Assembly: GCF_018332655.1 (NCBI RefSeq)
Contig: NZ_BOQL01000021.1
Span: forward strand, 310,001 to 374,000
DNA length: 64,000 nucleotides
Direction: 5' to 3'
From: Actinoplanes auranticolor
Lineage (GTDB): Bacteria > Actinomycetota > Actinomycetes > Mycobacteriales > Micromonosporaceae
In this document: piece by piece, positions 49,758 to 58,904 of the stretch
Numbering within the stretch: position 1 is the first letter of the stretch
How the letters are laid out: every line of letters starts with the position of its first letter
Position numbers and translations under genes: made by a program
The notes under the pieces: generated by a model
Databases searched by the model: none
Seen by the model: the letters and a program-made list of their open reading frames with translations, nothing else
Told to the model about the DNA's origin: nothing

Positions 49758-50357
49758 ATGTCCGCATTCGTCTTGCTCGGAGCCGAGGTGCTGGCCGTCA
49801 CCGTGCTCGTGCTCGGGTTGTACTTCCCGCGGCACCGGCGCCGGGACCTGATGGTGGCCTACTTCGGTGTCAACATCGGGGTCCTGGCCGTGGCCGACGC
49901 GCTGCGCACGACCGGCGCCGGCGCCGGCCTGGGACTGGGGTTCGCGCTGTTCGGGGTGCTGTCCATCATCCGGCTGCGCTCCACCGAACTGGACCAGCAC
50001 GAGGTCGCGTACTTCTTCTCCGCGCTCGCGCTCGGCCTGCTCGGCGCGCTCGACACCGCCTCGATCTGGCGCAACATCGCCTTGATGGGCCTGATCCTGC
50101 TGGTGATGGCGGTCGTCGACAACCGGCGGCTGTTCAGCCGGTACGAGCACCAGACCGTCGTGCTCGACTCCGTGGTCACCAACCGCGACGAGCTGATCGG
50201 CCTGCTGGAGCACCTGCTCGACGGCAAGGTGCACTCCGCGCGCCCGCTGCGGGTGGACCTGATCAACGACTCCACGGTGGTCGACGTCCGGTACTCCCGT
50301 ACCTCCTCCCGGGCGGTCGCGCCGGTGAGCCCGGCCGCCTATGCGGCGCGACGGTGA
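49758..50357 (+). CDS. DUF4956 membrane protein
   Basis: A 199-residue protein with about four helices and a soluble C-terminus. GFALFGVLSIIRLRSTELDQ is the DUF4956 signature. GGAGGAGG precedes the ATG. DUF4956 genes regularly accompany VTC-domain and CotH genes, as here; it may form the membrane part of that system. Overlaps the VTC gene by 4 bases. Confidence 0.88.
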   Translation: MSAFVLLGAEVLAVTVLVLGLYFPRHRRRDLMVAYFGVNIGVLAVADALRTTGAGAGLGLGFALFGVLSIIRLRSTELDQHEVAYFFSALALGLLGALDTASIWRNIALMGLILLVMAVVDNRRLFSRYEHQTVVLDSVVTNRDELIGLLEHLLDGKVHSARPLRVDLINDSTVVDVRYSRTSSRAVAPVSPAAYAARR

Positions 50358-51142
50358 CCACGGCCATGGACTTCGCCGCTCTGGACACGCTGCCCCGGAT
50401 CGGCCTGGCCGATCTGGAGGAGCGCGCCGCCCTGCAGACCCGGGTCGACCGCAAGTACGTCCTGGCCGTCGACGCCGCCGGCCTGCTGCTGGAGGCGCTC
50501 GCGCCGCACGCCGTGGTGCTGGAGATCAACGGGATCCGGCAGTTCGCCTACGAGTCCCTCTACTTCGACACTCCCGAGCTCAGCGGCTACCACCGGACCG
50601 CCCACCGGCACCGCCGCCGGTTCAAGGTCCGCACCCGCACGTACGTCGACTCCGGCAGTTGCTGGCTCGAGGTGAAGGTGCCCGGCCCGCGCGGCAGCAC
50701 GGTCAAGTACCGCGCGCCGCACGATCGCGAGCAGCAGCACACCGTGGCCGCCGGGCGCGCCTTCGTCGACGAGGTGTTCGCCCGCCACGGGCTCCCGGCC
50801 GGCAGCCGCGTGGTCCTCGACTCCGCGCTGCGCACCGAATACCTGCGTTTCACGCTGCTGCTGCCCGACAACAACAGCCGGGTCACCGTCGACACCGCCC
50901 TGCGGTGGAGCACCGACGACGACCAGGTACGGCTGCCCGGGACGGTGATCGTGGAGACCAAGACCGGCTCGGCCGCCTCCCGCGCGGACCGGGAGCTGTG
51001 GCGCCGGGGCCACCGTCCCGTCGCCTTCTCCAAGTACGCCACCGGACTGGCCGCCCTCCGCACGGATCTTCCGGCGGCGCCCTGGCGGCGGGTGCTCCGG
51101 CGACACTTCACCGCTGCGAGAGAGGAACTGGTCCATGGCTAG
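50354..51142 (+). CDS. VTC-domain protein (polyphosphate polymerase-like)
   Basis: A 262-residue member of the VTC/CYTH-like tunnel-fold group. LQTRVDRKYVLAVDA, YESLYFDTPELSGYHRTAH, RRRFKVRTRTYVDSGSCWLE, VKVPGPRGSTVKYR and TVIVETKTGSA give the basic Arg/Lys and acidic Glu residues that bind polyphosphate and metal. Polyphosphate synthesis is the role in yeast Vtc4; here it is inferred. GTG start in GTGA overlap. Confidence 0.85.
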   Translation: MTTAMDFAALDTLPRIGLADLEERAALQTRVDRKYVLAVDAAGLLLEALAPHAVVLEINGIRQFAYESLYFDTPELSGYHRTAHRHRRRFKVRTRTYVDSGSCWLEVKVPGPRGSTVKYRAPHDREQQHTVAAGRAFVDEVFARHGLPAGSRVVLDSALRTEYLRFTLLLPDNNSRVTVDTALRWSTDDDQVRLPGTVIVETKTGSAASRADRELWRRGHRPVAFSKYATGLAALRTDLPAAPWRRVLRRHFTAAREELVHG

Positions 51143-53174
51143 GCGGATACCGAAGGTCCTCGGCGCGCTCATCGCCCTGTGCGTCGTCACCCCGATCGCC
51201 CTCACCGTCGGCGCCCGCGCCGAAGCGGGCCGCGCGCCGGACGCCCCCGCGCCGGTGGCCGCGGCGCCGGACGAGCTGACCGGCGACATCACGTTCTCCG
51301 TACCGAGCGGCACCTTCCAGGGCTCGGTCTCGGTCGCGCTGAGCACCACGATCGCCGGTGCCGAGATCCGGTACACCACGGATGGCCGGCCCCCGGCGGC
51401 GAGCTCGGCCGCCTATCCGGGCCGCGCGCTCAGTTTCTCCGCGACCACGCAGCTGCGGGCGCAGGCCTTCGTCAACGGTACGGCCACCGGCGCCCCCGGC
51501 ACCGCGATGTACGTGGCCCGCTCGTTCGACGCCCAGCACGACCTGCCGCTGATGCTCATCGACGACTACGGCAAGGGCAAGCCCGGACGCGAGTACGTGG
51601 ACGCTGCCGCCATGGTCTTCGACACCGCGGGTGGCCGTACCTCTCTCGCCGCGGCCCCGACCGTCGCCTCCCGGGCCGGTATCCACCTGCGCGGCCAGTC
51701 CTCGGCCATGTTCGACAAGGCGCCGTACCGGCTGGAGCTGCGCGACAACGCCGACGACGACGCCGATCTGCCCCTGCTGGGGATGCCGGCCGACTCCGAC
51801 TGGGTGCTGCGCGGGCCGTTCAGCGACAAGTCGCTGATCCGCGAGGCGCTGGTCTACGACCTCGGCCGGGAGATGGGCATGGCGACGCAGCGCTACCGCT
51901 TCGTCGAGCTGTACCTCAACGTCGACTCAGCGCCGGTGGCCGCGGCCGACTACCAGGGCGTCTACATGCTGGTCGAGACGATCAAGAACAGCAAGGACCG
52001 GCTCGACCTCAAGCAGCTCAAGGAGGCCGACACCACCCTGCCCAAGATCTCCGGCGGCTACATCTTCAAGTTCGAGTGGCTGGCCGCCGAGGAACCCACC
52101 CTGACCTGTACGGGACCGGCCGCGACCTGCTGGAACTACCTCGAGGTCGAGGACCCGTCGCCGCTGAACGCGCAACAGAAGTCCTGGTTGACGCAGTATC
52201 TGCAGCAGTTCCACGACATGCTGCACAGTTCCCGCCTCGCTGATCCGCAGACCGGCTACCGCAGCTGGATCGACACGAAGTCCTGGGTCGACCTGGTGAT
52301 CCTCAACGAGTTCAGCCGGGAGATGGACTCGTACCTGCGCAGCACCTACTTCTACAAGGACCGGGAGGGGCCGATCGTGGCCGGCCCGCTGTGGGACTAC
52401 GACCTCACGTTCGGCACCGGCGGCTTCTTCGGCAACGAGCAGACCACCGGCTGGCAGCATCAGCAGACCCGCTCGCCGCAGGCCAACGACTGGTTCCAGA
52501 TCCTGCTCACCGACCCCGCCTTCCAGAACGATCTCAAGGTCCGCTGGCAGGCGCTGCGCCGCGGCCTGCTCTCCGACGCCTCGCTCAACGCCCGCGTCGA
52601 CGCGCTCAGCGCCCCGCTGACCGCGGCGGCCCAGCGCAACTTCCAGCGGTGGCCCAACCTGAGCTCCCGCATGGTCGGGCCGTTCGTCACCGACACCGCC
52701 GCGACCTGGGCCGGCCAGGTCCAGGTCATGCGCAGCTGGATGATCCGGCGCGCCGCCTGGCTCGACGGCCCGACCGCCTGGGGCGGCGCCACCACCTCAC
52801 CGTCACCGTCGACCCCGGCCCCGTCCAACCCGGTGCCGTCGACGCCGGTGCCGACCACGCCGCCGCCGGCCGCCGGCGGCTGCACCGCGGCCTACACCTC
52901 GGCCGGTCAGTGGGCCGGCGGCTTCCAGGGTGAGGTACGGGTCAGCGCCGGAACCGCCGCCATCAGAGGCTGGACCGTCACCCTCACCTTCGCCGACGGC
53001 CAACGGGTCAGCCAGGTCTGGAACGCGGTGCTGGCCACCAGCGGTGCCGCGGTGACCGCCCGCAACGAGAGCTACAACGGCGCGCTCGCCGCCGGGGCCG
53101 GCACCACCTTCGGCTTCGTCGGCACCTGGACCGGCACCAACACACCGCCGGTGGTGACCTGCACCGCGACGTGA
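51135..53174 (+). CDS. Secreted CotH-family kinase-like protein with CBM2
   Basis: A 679-residue exported multidomain protein. Signal peptide to about residue 27; chitobiase/HEX_C-like beta domain at about 40-125 (ISGAEIRYTTDGRPP-like, here AGAEIRYTTDGRPP); CotH kinase domain at about 130-555 with HLRGQSSAMFDKAPYRLEL, VLRGPFSDKSLIREALVYDL, VYMLVETIK, FKFEWL and GPLWDYDLTFG (metal-binding DYD); Pro/Thr linker; C-terminal CBM2 (about 580-679). CotH enzymes phosphorylate spore-coat proteins in Bacillus. The cellulose-binding module places this one at the wall or on plant fibres. Overlaps the VTC gene by 8 bases. Confidence 0.88.
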   Translation: MARRIPKVLGALIALCVVTPIALTVGARAEAGRAPDAPAPVAAAPDELTGDITFSVPSGTFQGSVSVALSTTIAGAEIRYTTDGRPPAASSAAYPGRALSFSATTQLRAQAFVNGTATGAPGTAMYVARSFDAQHDLPLMLIDDYGKGKPGREYVDAAAMVFDTAGGRTSLAAAPTVASRAGIHLRGQSSAMFDKAPYRLELRDNADDDADLPLLGMPADSDWVLRGPFSDKSLIREALVYDLGREMGMATQRYRFVELYLNVDSAPVAAADYQGVYMLVETIKNSKDRLDLKQLKEADTTLPKISGGYIFKFEWLAAEEPTLTCTGPAATCWNYLEVEDPSPLNAQQKSWLTQYLQQFHDMLHSSRLADPQTGYRSWIDTKSWVDLVILNEFSREMDSYLRSTYFYKDREGPIVAGPLWDYDLTFGTGGFFGNEQTTGWQHQQTRSPQANDWFQILLTDPAFQNDLKVRWQALRRGLLSDASLNARVDALSAPLTAAAQRNFQRWPNLSSRMVGPFVTDTAATWAGQVQVMRSWMIRRAAWLDGPTAWGGATTSPSPSTPAPSNPVPSTPVPTTPPPAAGGCTAAYTSAGQWAGGFQGEVRVSAGTAAIRGWTVTLTFADGQRVSQVWNAVLATSGAAVTARNESYNGALAAGAGTTFGFVGTWTGTNTPPVVTCTAT

Positions 53175-53204
53175 GCGGCCCGCCCACCGCCTACCATCGC
53201 GGGC

Positions 53205-53612
53205 ATGGCGGACCTGCGTGACCTCACCACGAGGCTGATCGACGACGTGTGGAACGGTGCCCGCGAGGAATCGGTGTACGAGCTGGTCGACGCCCGGTAC
53301 ACCGGCGACACCGGCGACGGGCCGGAGGGATACCTCGCGTGGCACCGTGACCGGCGCAGCTCCTTCCCGGACCAGCGGTTCGAGATCGTGCAGGTGCTGG
53401 TCGACGGGGACGACGTGGCGGTGCGGTGGCGGGGCACCGGCACCCAGCACGGCCGGTTCGGGCCTGTCCCGGCGACCGGCCGTGCTGTCGACTACCAGGG
53501 CGCGTCGTTCATGCGTTTCGCCGACGGCAAGGTGGTCGCCAACTGGTCGGTGAACGAGCTGTTCACCGTCCTGCAACAGCTCGGCGTCGACGTCACCCCG
53601 CCGGCGGGTTAG
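53205..53612 (+). CDS. SnoaL-like/ester cyclase-fold protein
   Basis: A 135-residue single-domain protein of the NTF2-like superfamily: RLIDDVWNGAREESVYELVD, YLAWHRDRRSSFPDQRFEIV, VAVRWRGTGTQHG and NELFTVLQQLGV match SnoaL-type polyketide cyclases and their many non-cyclase relatives. Role unknown. Overlaps the convergent monooxygenase gene by 4 bases. Confidence 0.85.
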   Translation: MADLRDLTTRLIDDVWNGAREESVYELVDARYTGDTGDGPEGYLAWHRDRRSSFPDQRFEIVQVLVDGDDVAVRWRGTGTQHGRFGPVPATGRAVDYQGASFMRFADGKVVANWSVNELFTVLQQLGVDVTPPAG

Positions 53613-54823
53613 ACCTGCGCCGCCCGGCTCATGATGCGGCCGATGTTGTCGGGCGCGAAGAACTCCGCCGGGGGCGTGGCGCCCGAGTTCACCCGGGCGA
53701 AGGCGTCCATCGCCTCCTGGTTGCCCTGCACGGCCGTGAGCAGCTGCACCATCTGCGGGTCCGGGGGCTGCAGCGAGGCGATCTGCGCGGTCATCTCGTA
53801 CATCGGCAGCACCCGTTCGTCGCGGGTGGTCCAGTAGTCGCCCATCGCCTCGGCGTACCGCCGCGCGCCGCCCAGCGCCTGGTCCAGCGCGCCCGCGCAG
53901 AGCTCCGCGTCGTGGAAGGCGTCGGTGATGCCCTGGGCGGTGATGAAGTCCCGGTTGTAGCCGGCGTCGCCGACCAGGGCCCAGCCCGGACCGAACGGGG
54001 TGCGGAAATAGTTGGGCACCGAGGTGCCGACGAACCGGCTCTCCCGCTTGGCGTCCCCGAGCCGCTCGGCGAAAGCGGGCGCCAGCGCGAACGTCTCCCG
54101 CAGGGTGCCCTCGATGTCGTTGCGGTGCTCGGCCAGTTCGGCGTACGGCCAGCCGCCGATGACCATGGTGAGATCGTCGTGGGTGGGGCAGACCGCCCAG
54201 CCGCGCCCGGTCCGGCTGTAGATCTCGAACGTGCCGTCGGTCGGCAGGTTGCTCCAGTACGAGTAATAGCCGCAGGTCAGCGGCGGGATCTCGTGATACT
54301 GCCGGGGCTGCACGGCCTTGGCGACCACGGAGTTGCGACCGTCGGCCCCGACCACCACCCGGGCCCGCTCCACCACGGGCGAACCGCCGGCGTCACGCCC
54401 GCGGATCTCGGCCGGCTCACCGTCGGCGACCCGCACCTCCTCCACGGTGAACCCCTCGCGAACCTCCGCGCCGGCAGCGGCGGCGGCATCGAGCAGGATC
54501 TTGTCGAGCACCGTGCGCCGCGGCGCGTACGCCACGGGGGACTGCTCGGTCCCGGGCGCCCCGGCCAGCCTGACCGCCCCGAAATCGAAGGTGTACCGCG
54601 AGATCGGCGGGCATCCCGTGGCGGTGACCTGCTCCAGCAGCCCCCATCGGCGCAGCGCGTCGACGCCCGGCGGATGGATGAAATGGGTCGACACGGTGTC
54701 GCTCGGGAACGTCGCCCGGTCCACCACGAGCACCCGGTAGCCCCGGCGGGCCAGCAGCATCGCGACGGGTGAACCCGCACAGCGGGCACCGACCACGATC
54801 ACGTCGTACGTCTGATCCGGCAT
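53609..54823 (-). CDS. FAD-dependent monooxygenase (PHBH-like)
   Basis: A 404-residue flavoprotein: DVIVVGARCAGSPVAMLLAR (FAD), RARVVVGADGRNSVVAKAV (DG motif) and WALVGDAGYNRDFITAQGIT (GD motif). It belongs to the NAD(P)/FAD oxidoreductases related to tryptophan halogenases and geranylgeranyl reductases but lacks the halogenase WxWxIP motif. GGAGGAGG precedes the ATG. Substrate unknown. Confidence 0.88.
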   Translation of the reverse strand: MPDQTYDVIVVGARCAGSPVAMLLARRGYRVLVVDRATFPSDTVSTHFIHPPGVDALRRWGLLEQVTATGCPPISRYTFDFGAVRLAGAPGTEQSPVAYAPRRTVLDKILLDAAAAAGAEVREGFTVEEVRVADGEPAEIRGRDAGGSPVVERARVVVGADGRNSVVAKAVQPRQYHEIPPLTCGYYSYWSNLPTDGTFEIYSRTGRGWAVCPTHDDLTMVIGGWPYAELAEHRNDIEGTLRETFALAPAFAERLGDAKRESRFVGTSVPNYFRTPFGPGWALVGDAGYNRDFITAQGITDAFHDAELCAGALDQALGGARRYAEAMGDYWTTRDERVLPMYEMTAQIASLQPPDPQMVQLLTAVQGNQEAMDAFARVNSGATPPAEFFAPDNIGRIMSRAAQV

Positions 54824-54893
54824 CTGTGTCCTCCTCCGGATCATCATGCTGGGCGGCTCCGCCCATTGTCGACAGACACCCGGCGCGATCCGG

Positions 54894-55733
54894 CTAGGAC
54901 ACCGAGAGCTCGACGATCCGGGACTGGTCGTTCAGGCCGTTGGCGGCGTGGGTGACGATGCGCAGGGCGCCGGTGCGCTGCCTCGGGAACGTGCTGGTCA
55001 CCGTCACGGCGGTGTTGCCGCGGACCGCGGCGACGGTGCGCCAGCCGGCGGCGGTGGCGAGCTGGACGTCCCAGTCGCGCAGGCCGTACCGCGCGGTGGG
55101 GAACTGCGCCGAGCCGACGGTGGTGAGAGTGACGCGGGCCGGCTGCCGGGGGCCGGACCAGGTGAGCTCGTACCAGTCGGGCCACTGCCGGCCGGTGCCG
55201 TCCGCCCAGCCGGTGCCGTGGCCCCAGTGGGCCGGGTCGGCGTCGCCGTCGACCGCGCCGCACACCGGGAAACCGGTCCGCGACGACGAGGCGCTGACCC
55301 GCACCGCGGAACGGGCCAGGTCGGCGGACGGCCGGGCCGGTGAGACCACGACCGGTACGGCCACCCGGTGTTCACCGCTGGTCACGCTGACGGTGTAGGT
55401 GCCGGTGGGAGTTCCGGCCGGGGCGCTGACCGCGACCGGCACGGTACGGGTGTAACCGGCCGGCAGCCACGTCGAGATCAGCCGGCGGGGCAGGTGCAGT
55501 GCCGCGGGGGCGGTCAGGACGGCGTCGGCGTAGACCGGGGCCGGACCGCGGTTGGTCAGCCGTACCCGCAGCTCTCCGCCGTTGCACTGTCCGGTGATCG
55601 GCAGCGTGGCGCGGTCGACCGACAGCCGTACGCCGCTGCGGGACGGGCCGGCGGTGGCGGGCGCCGGGCCGCACAGTGCGGTGGCGGCGATGACGAGCAG
55701 GGCAGCGGCACGGTGGGCCCGGGTGCGGTCCAT
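54894..55733 (-). CDS. Secreted NEW3 plus discoidin-like (F5/8 C) protein
   Basis: A 279-residue exported protein. Signal peptide to ATAG; residues 33-130 resemble an NPCBM-associated NEW3 Ig-like domain (LRVRLTNRGPAPVYADAVL, GTPTGTYTVSVTSG); residues 140-279 a carbohydrate-binding discoidin-like domain (WPDWYELTWSGPRQPARVTL, YGLRDWDVQLATAAGWRTVA, RIVELSVS). Nine bases after the PhoD gene, so probably one operon. No catalytic site seen. Confidence 0.78.
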   Translation of the reverse strand: MDRTRAHRAAALLVIAATALCGPAPATAGPSRSGVRLSVDRATLPITGQCNGGELRVRLTNRGPAPVYADAVLTAPAALHLPRRLISTWLPAGYTRTVPVAVSAPAGTPTGTYTVSVTSGEHRVAVPVVVSPARPSADLARSAVRVSASSSRTGFPVCGAVDGDADPAHWGHGTGWADGTGRQWPDWYELTWSGPRQPARVTLTTVGSAQFPTARYGLRDWDVQLATAAGWRTVAAVRGNTAVTVTSTFPRQRTGALRIVTHAANGLNDQSRIVELSVS

Positions 55734-55742
55734 GGTTGTCCC

Positions 55743-57341
55743 TCAGGCCGGGCTCAGGCCCGGGCGGTCGCGGTCGGATACGAACGAGGCGCGGGTGGTG
55801 ATGGGGGCGCCGGGCCGGTTGACGAACGGCAGCGTCCGGTAGTCGGCGCGCAGGGTGCTGCGGGTCAGCGTGCAGCGCACGTAGCCGCGCTGGGCGTTGG
55901 CGAAGAGCAGGTGCGGGCTGTCGCGGCGCTGCTGGTCCAGCCGCGGGGTGCTGTCCGTACCGTTGCCGCCGCTGGAGACGGACGTGCCGACCAGCTCCAC
56001 CGCCACGGCCGGCGCCGACGGCCGGCCGAAGTCCGGGCGCAGGTCGGCCGCGTAGTTGATGTGGACGTCACCGGTGAGCACCACGGTGCCGGGCACCCGG
56101 GCGGCCGTCGCCAGGACCTTGCGGCGGTCGGCCGCATAACCGTCCCACTTGTCCATGTCGAGCAGGGCCGGATCCCCGCCGTAGCGGCACTCGGCCATCA
56201 TCATCTGCTGCGCCAGGATGGTCCAGCGGGTGCCCGACCGGTTCATGCCGTCGAGCAGCCAGCCGCGCTGGGCATCTCCCAGCACGCTGCGCCGCGGGTC
56301 GTCGCGGTCCGCGCAACCGGCCCGCAGCCCGTCTCCGCAGGCCTGGTCGGAGCGGTACTGCCGGGTGTCCAGGACGTGCGCCTCGGCGAGATCGCCGAAC
56401 CGCAGCCGGCGGTGCAGCCGCATGCCCGCGCCGGACGGTTGCTGCGGGCGGCGCAGGGGCTGGTTCTCCCAGTACGCGCGGTAGGCGTTGGCCCGCTGCA
56501 CGAGGAAGTCCCGGGCCGGGATGTCGAAGCGGGGCACCCCGGCGGCGTAGTTGTCCTGGACCTCGTGGTCGTCCCAGGTGAGCACCCAGGGGAAGGCGGC
56601 GTGCGCGGCCTGCAGGTCCGGGTCCGAGCGGTACAGCGCGTACCGCATCCGGTAGAGGTCGAGGGTGTCGACCGGCAGTTCGAAGGCGTCCGGCAGGCGG
56701 AGTGCGGGGTCGAACCGGTTGCCGCCCACGCTGGTGACGGCGTTCTCGTAGATGTAGTCGCCGAGGAAGAAGACCACGTCGAGATCCTCCGCGGCCAGGT
56801 GCCGGTAGGCGCTGAAGTACCCGTCGGTGTAGGCCTGGCAGGACGCGACCGCGAAGCGCAGCGCCCGCGGCGACGCGGAGACCGCGGGTGCGGTGCGGGT
56901 ACGACCGGTCGGGCTCAGATGCCCGCCGGTGCGGAAGCGGTAGTAGTAGTCGTGACCGGGCCGCAGGCCGCGCACGTCGACGTGGACCGAGTGCCCGTAT
57001 TCCGCCCGTGCGGTCGCCGTGCCGGCGCGCACCACCCGCCGGAAGGCCGGGTCCGCGGCGATCTGCCACTGCACCGGGTAGCCGGCGAACGGCAGCCCGC
57101 CCAGGGGTTCCAGCGGCCGCGGCGCCAGCCTGGTCCACAGCACCACGCCGTCCGGGAGCGGATCGCCCGAGGCGACCCCGAGGGTGAAAGGGTCGCTCCG
57201 GGGTGCCGCGGCGGCCATCGCCGTCCGGGTGGTGACCGGGGCGAGCGCTACGGCCAGCGCGGCGCCGCCGAGGGCGAACAGGCCGCGGCGGGGCAACGCG
57301 CCGATCCGGACGGCGGGTGCGGGCCGGTGCGGTGGCAGCAT
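55743..57341 (-). CDS. phoD: PhoD-like alkaline phosphatase/phosphodiesterase, Tat-exported
   Basis: A 532-residue metallophosphatase. The twin-arginine signal is LPRRGLFALGGAALA; a PhoD N-terminal domain (FTLGVASGDPLPDGVVLWTRL) precedes the catalytic core with FAVASCQAYTDGYFSAYRHL, VVFFLGDYIYEN, TWDDHEVQDNYA and VLTGDVHINYA (Fe/Ca ligands). Releases phosphate from phosphodi- and monoesters outside the cell. Expression under phosphate limitation would be expected, but I did not identify a PHO box. Confidence 0.93.
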   Translation of the reverse strand: MLPPHRPAPAVRIGALPRRGLFALGGAALAVALAPVTTRTAMAAAAPRSDPFTLGVASGDPLPDGVVLWTRLAPRPLEPLGGLPFAGYPVQWQIAADPAFRRVVRAGTATARAEYGHSVHVDVRGLRPGHDYYYRFRTGGHLSPTGRTRTAPAVSASPRALRFAVASCQAYTDGYFSAYRHLAAEDLDVVFFLGDYIYENAVTSVGGNRFDPALRLPDAFELPVDTLDLYRMRYALYRSDPDLQAAHAAFPWVLTWDDHEVQDNYAAGVPRFDIPARDFLVQRANAYRAYWENQPLRRPQQPSGAGMRLHRRLRFGDLAEAHVLDTRQYRSDQACGDGLRAGCADRDDPRRSVLGDAQRGWLLDGMNRSGTRWTILAQQMMMAECRYGGDPALLDMDKWDGYAADRRKVLATAARVPGTVVLTGDVHINYAADLRPDFGRPSAPAVAVELVGTSVSSGGNGTDSTPRLDQQRRDSPHLLFANAQRGYVRCTLTRSTLRADYRTLPFVNRPGAPITTRASFVSDRDRPGLSPA

Positions 57342-57377
57342 GGCGGCTCCTTGCGGCGGCTGGGCGTGATCACCAGC

Positions 57378-57920
57378 TCAACCGCGCCGGGCCTCCCGCG
57401 GATACGCCCCCGGCCCGTCCCCGGCCCGCAGCCGCTGGACGCGCGCCCGCAGTGCCCGCTGGAGCAGCACGGGACAGCCGTGCAGGAGCACGGTCAGGCC
57501 GGACAGCCAGGCGACGGCGTCCCAGGCTCCGGCCCCGGCTGCCACGGCGGAGACCGCGGTCACCAGGACGGCGACCACGAGGTGACCGAGTTCCGAGGTC
57601 CGCGTCTGCCGGTCCAGGGCGGCGAGCGAGGCCCGGGTGCCGGTGAACGTACGGCCGCCGCGCATCAGCCGCTCCCAGCCGATCGCCCGCAGCAGCCGCA
57701 GGTACCACCACGCCCCCAGCCGGCGGTACACGGCCGGCTCCCGGTCGCGTACCCGGAACCAGGAGCCGTCCAGCCGCGGCCGCGCGGCGTCCAGGACGCC
57801 GGAGATCCACGCCATCAGCAGGAAGTGCAGCACCCAGGCGAAGGCCGGTCCGCGGAAGCCGAGCGCGGCGCCCGTGGCCCAGGCGACGCCCGCCACGCCG
57901 GCCCCGCCGCCCACGGCCAC
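57378..57920 (-). CDS. Membrane protein resembling CrtO-type acyltransferases
   Basis: A 180-residue membrane protein with about four hydrophobic segments. GSWFRVRDREPAVYRRLGAW recalls the glycosyl-diaponeurosporenoate acyltransferase (CrtO) family, but carotenoid genes are absent here, so the link is weak. GTG/ATG choice uncertain. Located between PhoD and the acidic lipoprotein. Confidence 0.55.
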   Translation of the reverse strand: MAVGGGAGVAGVAWATGAALGFRGPAFAWVLHFLLMAWISGVLDAARPRLDGSWFRVRDREPAVYRRLGAWWYLRLLRAIGWERLMRGGRTFTGTRASLAALDRQTRTSELGHLVVAVLVTAVSAVAAGAGAWDAVAWLSGLTVLLHGCPVLLQRALRARVQRLRAGDGPGAYPREARRG

Positions 57921-57979
57921 GACGGCCGCGCGCGGCCCGGGCCCTGCAGTGACCCGGGCCGTGATCGGCCCGACCGGCC

Positions 57980-58159
57980 TCAGTCGTCGTCCCCGTCGTC
58001 GTCGTCGCCGTCGTCCTGCTCGCCGCCGGGGCAGCCGGTGAGGGTCAGCAGCCCGCCCACGGCGCCGGCCGCCAGCAGTGCCCGGCCGAAGAAGGCGCGT
58101 CGGCCCATCGCGCCGCCGGTGCCCGGGTCGTCCCGCGTGTCCTTCGCTGTGTCATCCAT
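57980..58159 (-). CDS. Small Tat-type lipoprotein with poly-Asp tail
   Basis: A 59-residue protein. MGRRAFFGRALLAAGAVGGL contains a twin-arginine-like motif, followed by lipobox LTLTGC (about residues 38-43). The mature part is only PGGEQDDGDDDDGDDD, an acidic patch exposed on the outer face of the membrane that could bind calcium or other cations. No family recognised. It has coding-like features (signal, lipobox) despite its size. Confidence 0.6.
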   Translation of the reverse strand: MDDTAKDTRDDPGTGGAMGRRAFFGRALLAAGAVGGLLTLTGCPGGEQDDGDDDDGDDD

Positions 58160-58385
58160 GGCGGCATTGTCGCAGCGTCCCGGTCCGGGCGGGAAGTCCT
58201 GCGCGGGGATCCCCCGACCGGACACGATCGCGGTGCGGCACATCCCGGTGTCACATGCGCGGCCCCGGCGGTGCTCTGTAGATGTGGAGCAAGATGTGGA
58301 GCAGCTGGTGAGGCCCGGCGAGAAGCCGCCCCTCGACGGCCACGGCGGGACGGTCCGGCGGGCCGGGCGGAAGGGCGGCGCGACA

Positions 58386-58904
58386 GTGCGGACTCCTGCG
58401 GTACGAGGGGCCGTGCGAGCCGACCTCGAACAGGTCTTCCGCAGCGCGTACCCGCGGGTGGTGGCCGTCGCCGCCCGGGTGCTCGGTTCCCGGGACGAGG
58501 CCGAGGACGTGGCGCAGGAGGTGTTCCTGACCTTCGGGCGCTCCGCGGTGCCGGCCGGGGAGGCGGTGGGCTGGTTGTCCGTCGCCGCGGCGCACACCGC
58601 GCTCAACCACTTGCGGTCCAGCCGGCGCCGCGCCGCCCGGGAGGAGGCCGCCGGGGACGACGGGGCCGTCGGACCGGATGTCGCCGACACCGTCGTGACC
58701 CTGGAAGAGCGCCGCCGGGTGCGCGCGGCGCTGGCCCGGCTCCCTCGCAAGCACGCCGTGGCCCTGGTGCTGCGGCACAGCGGTCTGAGCTACGCCGAGG
58801 TGGCGGCCGCCCTGGACCTTTCCCCCGGCAGCGTGGGCACCACCGTGCGACGCGCCGAAACCGCCCTACGCAAGGAGTTGAACCGTCATGCGTCATCCGA
58901 CTGA
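58386..58904 (+). CDS. ECF RNA polymerase sigma factor
   Basis: A 172-residue sigma-70 family factor of the SigE-like group. Region 2 is FRSAYPRVVAVAARVLGSRD, then EAEDVAQEVFLTF; region 4 is LARLPRKHAVALVLRHSGLS, then YAEVAAALDLSPGSVGTTVR. GTG 58386 follows GGAAGGG; GTG 58413 is an alternative. The frame is open for over 3 kb upstream, but that is antisense of the PhoD region. Overlaps the anti-sigma gene by 17 bases. Confidence 0.88.
   Translation: MRTPAVRGAVRADLEQVFRSAYPRVVAVAARVLGSRDEAEDVAQEVFLTFGRSAVPAGEAVGWLSVAAAHTALNHLRSSRRRAAREEAAGDDGAVGPDVADTVVTLEERRRVRAALARLPRKHAVALVLRHSGLSYAEVAAALDLSPGSVGTTVRRAETALRKELNRHASSD

Noticed and set aside
55368..58385. Open frame of over 1000 codons on the plus strand running into the ECF sigma gene
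   Set aside because: It is antisense to the PhoD, NEW3 and membrane-protein genes. Its translation is Gly/Arg/Val-rich with no domains; only the last 172 residues (sigma factor) are real.
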